Under the pieces are notes generated by a model. That model was not told the DNA's origin. It saw only the letters and a list, made by a program, of their open reading frames with translations, and ran no database searches. From the NCBI GenBank assembly GCA_034687125.1, contig JAQGBZ010000110.1, forward strand, positions 62,001-126,000: 64,000 bases of DNA, in the 5' to 3' direction. Source of the DNA: Neelides folsomi (taxonomy: Eukaryota > Arthropoda > Collembola > Neelipleona > Neelidae). Numbering within the stretch: the first letter of the stretch is position 1; each line of letters starts with the position of its first letter. Of this stretch, positions 14,601-27,247 are shown piece after piece. Made by a program: the position numbers and the translations under genes.

Positions 14601-15109
14601 CTTCAATTCCACCACACCGCCTCAGACTAATGGGCCCCTAGGGAGACCCTTCTTATGTATTTCTTTTACTTCATACGAGGAATTCCGTCGAGTCGAATTA
14701 TTATCATCTTTTTCTCTCCCTTTTCCACCCAATTCGGCTATCTTTTTGCAAAAAAGGAGGAATATTAATACCATTACCTTCTCTCTTTGATGGATTCGTT
14801 TCCGCGTGGAGAGGAAGGGGAATGGGATCCGACAGAATTTTTTGATTTTTATATAAGTTATATATTACTTATTCCTTTGATATAATGTGATTTATGTGAA
14901 TTGAAAATGGATAATTTTTTTTCCAGGCCATTTATGACATGTTAGGAACCAATTCGGCTAATCGACCACAAGACTCGGCCGAAGAACGGGCCAAGAGCAT
15001 CTTCGCCAAAATGGATGAGAATGGAGATGGGCAATTGACTCAAGAGGAATTCCTTAAAGGCTGTCTTCAAGACGAAGAGCTCTCGAAGATGCTCGCACCT
15101 GGAACGTAA
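5665..15109 (+). CDS. Neuronal calcium sensor protein, visinin/recoverin-type (188 aa, 4 exons)
   Basis: Exons are 5665-5775, 11895-12038, 13074-13202 and 14927-15109, joined at GT-AG sites in phase 0. The product begins [12 protein letters not shown], so Gly2 is an N-myristoylation site and Cys3 a possible palmitoylation site. EF1 is the degenerate CPxG type (DCPNGR, about residues 39-44) that does not bind calcium. EF2 (75-86, [12 protein letters not shown]), EF3 (111-122, [12 protein letters not shown]) and EF4 (158-169, [12 protein letters not shown]) keep all calcium ligands. Length is normal for the family. By family knowledge it is a cytosolic calcium switch whose myristoyl group tethers it to membranes in neurons. 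The protein closely resembles a conserved arthropod group distinct from frequenin and neurocalcin; I do not assign a symbol. Intron 1 is 6.1 kb. An ATTAAA at about 15264 could be the poly(A) signal. Confidence 0.93.
5776..14926 (+). other. Long introns of the visinin-type calcium-sensor gene
   Basis: Three introns: 5776-11894 (6119 bp), 12039-13073 (1035 bp) and 13203-14926 (1724 bp). They contain purine-rich and pyrimidine-rich blocks, and short open frames on both strands (for example around 9046-9378), none with recognisable protein similarity. No RNA gene or mobile element was recognised. Confidence 0.6.
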
Positions 15110-15761
15110 TCAGGAGAAAATGGAGCAGAGAGCGACGAGGAGAACAAAAATTATCTTTCCAACTCTCATCAAACCATAAAAGGAATTTGTATTACCTGCA
15201 TTGTCTCGACTTGTTTTTATTTTTTGTTATGTTTGTAATTTTTACTTGTTCATTTTCCATTATTAAATATTACTTTTCATTTTAACCTTCTTTCCAATTC
15301 ACATTCTCATATGTAGTTAAATATATTTAAAATAATATACGTATTGATACCATACTTAATACGTTCGCATTCTCATGAGAATATACGGACAAACAGAAAC
15401 TACACAAAGATTTGTACTGGATTGTACCACGTACTCATGATTGGTATGTTAATTAGCAATTAGCAAACTGAATGTAATTGTTGTTAAGTGTGAAGTCTTC
15501 ACGGTCACCAATTGAAATATTTTACTAAAAAGCTTGTGTATGATGATAAAATTCTTCAAGTATTGTCGAATAACTTTAAACTCATATAATAGCAATTGGA
15601 GAAACACTCGTCACTCTTTGAGGTAAAATTATGTTGGAAAACGTCATTGCTTTTACATTGCCATTTGTATTTAAAGTCATTAAAAATACTCTCAACAAAC
15701 CTTACAATTAAAGTTGTTTAAAGAAAAGGTTAAAATGTAATATTACTTACTTATACCTGTA

Positions 15762-15778
15762 TGTGTGTGTGTGTGTGA
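15762..15778. repeat. Short GT dinucleotide microsatellite
   Basis: About eight consecutive TG/GT units follow ACCTGTA, some 650 bases downstream of the calcium-sensor stop codon. Simple-sequence DNA with no coding role. Confidence 0.8.
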
Positions 15779-18700
15779 TCCAATGTGGATGTTATATTTG
15801 TTTTGACTACCGGCGAAGTAGAAAAACTAATGTTTACACACATAAGATTATAAACATTTTGGCGTAAGAAGGTTCCTCCTATTCAACTCTGTAACATCTT
15901 CTCAAAATAAAGCTTTCTCTCGTAGTAATTCCACCCAAATCCCGAAATCGCGAAAATGCGGATTCTTGCTTTCATTTATACAGCCTCTTGCTTTTACACT
16001 TTCACTTCTTCGTCTATTTTAAATCTGATTCATAAATCCGGTCCCCTGGGCCTTCCCATCCACACGCCCTGCCGAACCAGAGGGATTTAATGAGATAAGC
16101 GGGAGAGTTCCGGGAAATAGTAAGCAAAGATGGCGAACGGAGAAATTTTAATGATGAGCCTGTTTAGAAAGGATTAGTTCACTCAGTTTTAAAGCAACAT
16201 TAATTATTAATTTCCTATTTAATGCCTTTGATGATTATGCGAAAGAACATTCGGGTTTTAGTCATGAGTCCTTGTGTAATTTTATTAAGCAAACACATGC
16301 GATAAGTCATACGTGAAACGAAACATGTCAATTGTTTTGTGTTACAAACCCCCTTTGAAAATGAAATTTTATCTTCAGAGGAAAATTAGACATTAACATC
16401 ATCCCTTTGCATTGTTCTGTGGATTCTAACAGGTTTTCTCCCCTTTCATCCGCTTGACGCATCTTTTTGTCATTGGACGCAATCCAATATTTTATTGGGG
16501 TTTGATGGAAATGTTTTGACTGAGAAATGCGGAGTCCCTCAAGCCCTATAATAAACTACTTGCTATAAAGTTTTTTATTTGACTTGTCTAATATTTAAAA
16601 TGGGCCTTCCTCCGTCTATAATGTCCCAGCTAAAGAGACAGTTTGACATTTAGATAAGGCATTCAATTTTCTCTCAACTCTTCCTTCATTTTTTTGACTT
16701 GGGATCTTGCACATATTCTCCCATTCTTCATGGGAAGTACAAACGGACGGAATGGAAGTTTTTATTGTAAATATCTCCCGCTCTCACTGTGCACACTTTG
16801 AGAGGAAAGTAAGTTGAGATTGATGTTTGCCTTTTCCTCAAGGCGACATATTTCTTCCAACTTCTCTGTGTATTTATATTAAAGAAGAGACATACACACG
16901 CAATGCGCCACTTCGACTTCCCGACCCGAGAAATGATTAATTAAATTCCACTTTCCTTTCCTAACTAACGCCGTTCCTCCACTTTCTCGTTCCGAACGTA
17001 CACATGAAGTTTCTTAATTAATTACTCCATCTTTACTCGGCTCTCAATTCATAAATATAATTAGCCTTTGCCTCATTACCATCAATACATCAAGTGGTGT
17101 GCTTTAACAGTGGGGGTTAATCAGAATGTAATACATAATCAGCATGATTACACGACTTGGCATTAGTTATTCATTCATAATTAAACTTTCTTCATTTAGG
17201 GATGAATATGAACGAATTGCGACGACAATGCAGAAGAGTTGGAAATTATGAAGTTGACATTTTTCATTGGAATTTTTCAATCACTTCAAATGAATCTTGT
17301 AAAAAAGGCAATTTGGAACTCAATGAGGAAAATTAAAGAGTTAAGAGCTCTCTGTAAAGGTTCGGCTAAAGAAATTTAACCCGAGTAACTTTAGTTTTGG
17401 TGTTTAAAGGGGTGAGCGTTTGTCTTTCTTGATTATTTTCGGATAATCCCTTCCCAGACTGGATTGTTCTCAGCACCCAGAGCCCTCCATGAAAACGAAA
17501 TTCTCCACAAGAAATTTGTGAGTCGTGAAAGGGGGAAAGGAGGGCCATAAACTTGACGCCGTTTAAATTAAACTCTAGTATATCTGTTAAAGAGTTTTGA
17601 AACTCCTTCTACGTCGGTGGTTGGGAAGTCTTTACTTGAACAAAGATAACTTCATCGAGAGCGGCGTGTTTTGGGAAGTCTCTTGAGAAAGCCCATTCCA
17701 CCACCTTCATCTCACAACGTAATGTGTAATTCAAAACTTTATGATTCCCCTTCTCATCTCTCCGCTCCTCAATTGAGTTCTTGTAGGGACAAGTGAGGAA
17801 AAGCTATTTTAAAATGTTCATCCATATTCATGGCAAAGATATGGGATGAAGTGGGTACTTGTAGCGTTTGGGGAAGAAAAACCCTTTTTTCCATCATTCA
17901 AAATCTCCCCAATTTCCCACTTCCATAACCTCATTCTCCATTATTCTTTTCTTTCAACTTTTGAAAAAGTGTAAATTTGTTTTTTCCTCGCCCAAAAAAG
18001 TTCCACTAAGATTTCTTTTTTTTCTTTCAGTTGGGGCTGAAAAGGATTGACCTATTTAAAATATATATCTGACTTTGACGGGACTCTCAAATGCATATGA
18101 AATGGCTGGAAGGGAAAAAAGAAATTTAAATTCAAAATGTATTTCGCTTTCTCTTAATCCAACTCGTTCTAACTTGTATTTGAAGTAATCTCATAGAAAT
18201 TGTCCATTTTTCTTTCAAACTTCTAAAGTTCATTACGAGGCTCGATTGGGTTCCCCTGTTGTTTCACTCCCATGGTTGAAACAAAGATTGGATATTTCCC
18301 ATTTCAACTACATTTTTTTAACCACATTTATCCAATTGAAACAGGAAGCTTATCGAGATATTTTTACGCTTAAAAGCATATTTACAATATTATGGATTTT
18401 ACAAAGCATAGGTAAAATGAATAAATATGTTATGTAAAATCATTTATGTATTTATATTGAGTAAAGCGTGGGTGAATCCTATATGAGTGTTTATTTTGCA
18501 CTTATTGAACTATGGAAGATCTTTATAGTTCTAAAAATATTTTTACCACCCATGGGATATAATATTAAAAGCCCATATGTTTGGCGGAGCAATTGATTTT
18601 CATTCACGCCTCTGTTAAAATGTTCGATCAAGGATCTAAATGATTAATATTAATGCAAATATAATGCCTTGAAGTTGAAGGAGGGAATGAGGATGAGTGA

Positions 18701-21700
18701 TAAGGTTTAATTTAATCGAGATTCAGTTCCTTATCCACTTCTCCAAATACGAAATTTCCATTCCATTTATCTCTTCCGAGATATTTGGTCTGAAAGAGCT
18801 CACCATTCAATTTACTTAATACATTATGAACCCAGCCGCTTTTGAATAAAGTTGATAAACTTTTTGTTCCGTTTTTCAATATTTGTCTTATACAAGACTG
18901 TTTATAAATTTTGAGTAAACACGTATAAGGAAGTTTAATTAAGTTGCCTATTTCCCTATGTGCGCTTCAAGAGTTATGATCATAATATTTTGTTTGGAGA
19001 GAGATATACGGCATACGGCGTATAATATTGGAGATGAATGAGGCTTAAATTCTGCTTTCTCCAACAGCTCATTTCCATTTTATCTCGAATATTCCGGCTC
19101 GTTGAGGTTTGTTGGAGTAGCTCCACTTTGGGGGGACTCGTCGTTTGAGTTTCACATTTTCTCCCTTTAACACTCCGTTTATTAATTTTGATTCTCATCT
19201 TCCAACGGTTGACTCGGGTGAAGTTATGTTGAGTGGAATTAGTGAGTCTCTCAGCCCAACCAACTGTTTGGACATTTGAGAATGGAAATTAAATCAGGGA
19301 CGAAATTGAGGTTGATGACGACGAAGACGGAACAACCTCACTTTTGCTCAAAGGCACAGAAGTATTTTCATTTTCGGAATGGCATTTATATTGTACACTC
19401 AATGTCTCTTTATGTCATCATGAATCTAACTCTGAGAGAAGTCTGAATTGACAAGGGCGTATGAAAAAGAGATACATAAAATGAAGAGCTGAAACTCCAA
19501 GCAGTAAAACTATACGGCCGCATTCCACATTATGAGATCTAAAGGAAAGTCGTCCTTTTTTATTTTCCCGTCCCGGCCTTTTTATTAAAGGATTCGCCCA
19601 AATGAAGTAGGATATGTATTTATAAGTTAACATTATACTACATAGGACACTCGTGGAGGCCCGTGGTGGCGCATTAGGCATATTTTAATAGTTGCTTCCT
19701 TGTAAATAGGATTTTATTACATGGATTATTTGGGAAAAGTGAGGAGGCGGCAGAAGTAATTTATGATACACTGAGAAGGCGGCGAGTGTTTGACGATGAG
19801 GAAATTAGCATAAATTAAATGGGAGAGGGGAAAGCTGGGTTAAAGTGGGAATTTGTGTCTCCATTCCCTTCCTCTTTATGATGCAAAATGAACTCTTGGG
19901 TCACTTTCCATATAATTTTCACTCGAGTGAAAGGAAGACCGTAAAGTTTTACAGGGCAGCCCAATTAATCCCATGCAGCTTGCACAAACTCAAAGGAACT
20001 CTTACCTTTGTTCCTTTCTTTAATGGTCGATGCGGGCTCGATGTGGAACAATGGAGGAACTCAATCTACTATTAATAGTTATACCTTTGTGTTTATGAAG
20101 AATCTCCTCGGAGTAGCATTATGTTCTACGCGTAGCTATTTTCATAACCCCGTATGTTAATTTCTTACTCCACTCCATTAGATATTTTATATCAAGTAAA
20201 AAGCAAATTTGGGGGATTTGTTCTAAATGGGCGCAAGTCTGAGGGTGGAAAGAACTCGGCCATTCCACCATTCGAACCGCTCAAACTTTCAACACATTAC
20301 GAATATAAATTTCCATACATATCGTAGGATTGGTAAAGAAGAAGCCAGATGGTTCACTTGAATATTTCACGACAATGGTGATGACATTTCCTAAAGGCGG
20401 ACGTGTCAAGGACTCAATGCTAATTCCAATTCGATTTTCCCTATGCGGTCCCAACCATTCATTTCGCATCTTTAATTGCTCTTGTCGAGTCGAGTAACCT
20501 CACCTTTCCAATTTAACCTTCAATTGTGTAAATATTATTTATTTACATTCGTTTGATCAATCGTTATTTTTTATCACATTTTCTTTCTCGCTTTACGCGT
20601 GTAATTTTTATCGATGTGATGCAGCAAATTAAAATAAATTATCCTCATTTTTTATCGATCTCATAATTAAGAATGATATTTTATTATGTACATACATAAC
20701 ATACTTATATTGATGTTGAAAGCTATGTAAAGCAAATACCTCTTTACATATTAAAAATAGTAATTATGCTTTAATTATTAACATGCAATGAACTCGTAAT
20801 CATGAGTAGTTTAAATATTGCACTGACATTAATTAGTAGTTAGACAAGTGAAATAAATATGCTATCTTATTTAATCATTCGTAGCAATGATTAACCCCTG
20901 ACCCACTTCATTATCAATATCGACCTTGAATGTATTCTTACCTTGTATGCTATTTAAGAACTAATTACATGATTGTAATGTTTGTTAAATCGAGTAAGAC
21001 AAATTAATTAAGGTTAACTTTTAATAAAGTGAAAAATTCTTCATCAAATTGGTAAAATATTTAAATGTCTATATTTCGTGGACCACATGAAAATGTTTGC
21101 TAAAGATCGAATCATTCGGGTAATAAAGATTATGCTCGCAATTTTGCCAAACATTATATCCAATTACACGAAGCACTATGTTGCATACTTTTAAGGTGTA
21201 TGCAATGTATTTATGTATATGATGATATTACTTAAATGTTAAAATTGTCCGAGTGGTTATGCATATAAATATAATAAACTTAATTAATATTCGACATTCT
21301 TCTAGTGTACAAATCTCCAAATTGCGTTATTGTGTAAATACTCAAGACCGTGAAGTATAGATCGATTGATTGGATTCACATTAGAAATTAAACTACCTAG
21401 TAATTAAAGATTAAATGTTATGCGTATTGTATTTAATGGATAAATAAATGATTAAAAGTTTCATTAGATTTGGAGTTTATTTATTTAAATGGAATATTTT
21501 ATAACCTTTTCGCATGTTGCGTGTGTAATATAAATACCAACAATTGTAATGAGTTTAAACCACAATTTCAATCAACGAATTTCTGCTTTGTATCTGCAAC
21601 GTAATTGTTTAACCATAAATTGTGGACATGCTCAATTGAAATTCCATTTCTGTTCTCAATTTCTCTCAAAAGTTTGTAATTAATTGGCTATTAGCCCAGG

Positions 21701-22366
21701 CGGCTTGATATTTCTGGAATCTCTGTAATTATCTTATATCATTATTTTATAATTATTTCATTTGGCCCGAGGGTGATTTACTTATGTCATGTCCAAGTGA
21801 TTTCTCCTCTCGTTAAGCTTTATTACCAACGAGTTCATGCTTCGAGATTATGCCTAAATTTAGACGAAGGAAATCAAATAGCTTCGAGGCACAACCTTAT
21901 TGATTTCCCATTCCCCATTCTTATAAATCTCGGAGTCAAAATAATAATACATTTCATATGTAGGTACAATATTTCTCTCTACGGTTGGCTTTTTAATAGA
22001 AATAGAACCCAAACATTTTTATTCGCTGATCCTTCAGCTCTCTTCAAATTCATGAGTTGAAAAGGTTTTTCAAATTTTTGACAATGATGAATCTATAAAA
22101 AATACATTGCACTAATGTGTTTCAAATCTATCAGTACTTAAATAACAATAACAAACCGTCTATTAGCAAGAAATGCAGCTTAAGTAATCGCATTACTCAA
22201 TTTATTCTCAGGAGGATGGGTTATACGTTATACAGTAGTAGTGTAGTATGTAGTACTGTCTGTATTTTCTGCCGTAAGTACATAGATTTGGCATTATTGC
22301 AAATAATTAAAATCAATTATTTTTTCAATTTTTAATGAATTATGCTCAATGCCTTTTATATACATA

Positions 22367-22388
22367 CTAGTCCGTGAAATTGCACGGA
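22367..22388 (-). mobile_element. Possible Helitron-type 3' terminus
   Basis: On the minus strand a perfect 6-bp stem (TCCGTG/CACGGA, loop CAATTT) is followed directly by CTAG and then T. This resembles the hairpin plus CTRR end of Helitrons inserted at A/T. The usual gap of several bases between hairpin and CTAG is absent and I found no matching 5' TC end, so this is tentative. Confidence 0.25.
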
Positions 22389-25300
22389 AAATAAAAAATT
22401 CATAATTTATTGATAGAATGATAAACGATGGGGTCGGGATGGCTTTGACTTTAATGTTTGTCTTGAGGATGATTTGGGCAAGTATCCTTTACAAAGGATG
22501 CAAGTATCAATTGCAAACGTGAGCGTGAGGATGAATAATTGAGTGAGGTACTTCACTTGCCATTCTTTTCATTCCTCACCACTTTCATTAAGAAGTGAAT
22601 GGTGAGGGAAAGACTTTGAGATTAGTTTAGGAATGGAGTCGAATGAGGAGGAGGATGCCACTCTAATAGCCTCCGAGACAGGAACATGGAAACTCGATAA
22701 ATTACCCATTTACACCCAACTCTCGCCCCAAATCTCCTATACATCCACTTGCCTTCACTTCCAAACCCACCGATTGAAAGGAAAAAAACTTCCAAACTTT
22801 CTAAAATTTAAACTTTCAAGATCTTTGGTTCTTTCCCTCATTTATTATTTAATTATATTTCTTTCAAAATGAATAAGCGAGATTGAGTTAATTAAACCTC
22901 GTTCCCTATTTGACATTCTCCCCCTTTGTCTTCTACTAACATATAGAGATACATGTGTTATAAGTGCACAGAATTGCGGAAGGCCCTTTGAACCATTCAA
23001 ATGAAGGAATAAAAGGAATACTGGGAATAATTTTCATTATTGTGCCAACAAGTTTGTAGTCCGTTGATTTTATGGAGGGAATTGGGGCTTTTGTTCCTCG
23101 TGAATTCTTCCTTTGATTAAAATGAGGGACCGTTGTGGAAGAATTCGCTTACAATTTAACTTTTAAGAGCCCTCGAGACGGATGTCGGAAGGGGTCGTCA
23201 AACAAAATTAATTAATTATAAATTTCCACCCGCCTCATTTTGAAGATGGTTAGAAGTCGAAAAGATCCCATGGTGCAACGACCTGGTTCATTCCCATCAA
23301 TGCTTCCCAAGATACTCTCAGTGAGATGGGCATAGGAAGAAAGCAAACTCATGCTTTTATAATCTCCAGCTCCAAAACCTTGCGTCGAGGAGACTCAGCG
23401 TTCTTTCAATCTACAAGCTCGCCATTATTACTTTCTTTTATTTTTCAACTCAATCCTGGTTTATTCACGACCCCCGGATTTCATTTCTGCCCGATTTCAT
23501 CCTATTTTCTCATTCTCTATCTCATCTCGTTGAACAATATTCTTTAATCAAAAAGGAAGAGAAAAATATACTGAAATGAAAATATTTATCAATAAACATA
23601 ATAACTCCAACTCCATATTTACAATAACTACATACTACAGATACTACCTGTACTTATACATTAATAGATGTATAGTAGTACATATCAACCATAACTCTTT
23701 AAATGCAGCATGGTCTCTGAATATTACTTACAAATAATATATTGTAATTATGTGGATTTGTAAAAACAGTAATATTGGATGTAACGGCGAATTAAATGAT
23801 AATTTGAATATAAACGTTAAATTTGAATGTTATGGCTATGGCAGTATTTAGCTTGTTTATACTGAACTTTCTTATGAGCAAAATGATGAATTTGTAAATA
23901 TTCCTTCATTAGACTTTGACTAATAAACTAAACACATAAAAACTTTAACTCTTCTTTCATCGAATTGACCTTTGACCTCTTCATTTTCCATCCTAATTTT
24001 CACATTTGGAAAGTTAGGAAAGTTGAGTAAATATAGTCGACGCTACATTGGATATAAGTGCAATTGGTTCAATTTGTCCTACACTAACCATTATCAAGAG
24101 ATGGATTAAGTGATCAAAGTGGGGTTCGATGCGTAATAGTATAATTTGTAAGTTGTTCACTGAGTTGTTCCAATGGTCCTCACATAAATTTCTGAGCCCG
24201 CATCTTCTGCCGAGGAATTCCCTATCGTATCTGAAGAGATGAGGAAAGTAGGAATTATTTTCTCTTTAGATACCTCTGTTGGACCCAGGAGACTTCAGGA
24301 ATTTATCACTGAAAGAGAAGACGATCGCCCTTGCAGACACATTTGCCAGCTCTCTGACTCAGCCTCTCTCTCCAAGGAAGAAAAGAAGGTAAATTCTCCT
24401 TTCTTATTCTCAACTTACTCGTCCAATGACCCAGAACCTCGTCCCCAAATTCTTTACTCCTTGTTATACAAGTGGAATGGGACACTAGAAAAGAATGGTT
24501 TCCTTTGGAATATTCTCGCCCAGCATACGGAATGAATTCCTATATACTTTTACACACAACGTCCACATCCAAACTCCGGACTGTAACATCAAGTATTCAT
24601 ATGTACACATTTCAATGATTTATTCACCTTTACTTATTCATTTGAGCAGGGAGAATTCCGGAGCATTTTCCGGGACAAATGGAAACCTCTTGTTGTTACA
24701 TTTCCCGCAGACGCTGAGGGACTCTTTAATATTCCCAAACGGAATTTTCTCCATACCTACTATATTAAATGCATCCATACAATACTACAGTAGTTATCAA
24801 ATAGAGGGTGAGTAGGATGAGAAATTAATACAGAGTCTTATGAGACGGGGTCATGACAAGAGAAAGGATAGGAAATGGGATCAGTTTTATCAAAATACTA
24901 ATGTTTTTTCCTTGTTCTCTTTTCTACTACACAGAGTGCTAATCTAAACTTCTGATTTGCATCCATTCAAACGGTCCCCGAACTGAGGATTAAATATTCA
25001 TCTTTTACAGGGCTTTAGAAATAATAAAAGGAAATAGATTCCATTTATCAAAAAGGAAAATCTTTATTATTTAAACATTTTAACTATGCAGCTAAACATT
25101 AACTTCTATACAAGGGCCACAAAATATTTGTTAGTAATTAATGCGCGTACCAAGCATAGATTTTTAATAGGACCGTCAATCAAGTCAAATGAAGGAAATG
25201 AGCACAACTAAAGCATTATCTCTTATACCTTTATGATATTAGTTCAACATTAAAACATAAGTCCAATGTGAATGAATAATAGGCTTCTACTTATTCTAAC

Positions 25301-25772
25301 TATGAATCAGATATCTCACTTTACATTTAATTTAGATATAACATAATGTTAAACATAAAGATATTTGATTTGAGACTTTACATTTATTGTGATAATTTTA
25401 AATGTTTTAGAATTCTTCATTCAATTTAATATTAAATTTAAAAGTGATTAAGAATAAGTAAACATTATACATAAAAGTATTTTTATGGTAAGCTGGAATT
25501 GTAGGTTGGCTTACATTCAAATACTATGCAGACACTTTTTCTTAGAAATATTCGTATACTTTATTTAACTTTTATTCGGTTGCTGAAGGATATTTTGGAG
25601 AAGTGTCGGATTTTGTAGTCTGGTTCTGGTTGAGAGTTAATTCCCTTACCTTTCTTTTGGTTGAGTTTGTCGGGGAGATTAATTTGAAAGTGATTTCAGG
25701 AATTCCCAGGGGCACCGCGAGGTTCCCACGAACTCCACATTGTACAAAGCGTGAAGAAGGCGAGGGTTGAAG

Positions 25773-26790
<1,018 letters not shown>

Positions 26791-27247
26791 GGACGATCCA
26801 AGTCCATCTCGACCTACACCCTTTCACCATCTTCCCTATATTCGTGAACCCTCCGTGAAAACCCAACCGCCTTTGACTCTTCTTCCTACAACCCACATTA
26901 CCTTCTTTACAAATAAATTCAAGACATTATTGTGTACTTCTACAGTCCTTTATTATTCACATTTATTTAAAGTAAAAATTAAACTAATTGTAATTATTTA
27001 AAATTATTGGTATTTCTTAAATCATACATAAAATCTATGTACTATCAATAGTATCACTTACCATTATTACACTATCTTAATTATTATAAAATTATAAAAA
27101 GAATATTGGTACTTATAAATGTATTCTTATTAATTTTAATATATTTATCCAAAGTTCAAATTAATAGCTATTTGTATATATTATTCCTCGTTGGTTCTAT
27201 TTAAAAATTAAACTGAATATACAAAGTTAGAAAATGGAAATTGTTTT
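26791..27247. other. Convergent intergenic region between neurocalcin and the monooxygenase gene
   Basis: The 3' flanks of two genes face each other here. AATAAA at about 26910 may be the neurocalcin poly(A) signal. The rest is AT-rich with no other feature seen. Confidence 0.55.

Larger units (their letters stand above)
15110..25772. other. Gene-poor interval between the two calcium-sensor genes
   Basis: It holds the 3' region of the first gene, then mixed and AT-rich blocks; 20,520-21,750 is especially AT-rich. A short GT microsatellite lies at about 15762-15778. Possible items are a minus-strand frame at 20281-20469, a Helitron-like end at 22367-22388 and a plus-strand frame at 24239-24411 that ends at a donor-like GTAAAT. 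None is secure. Nothing else was recognised. Confidence 0.55.
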
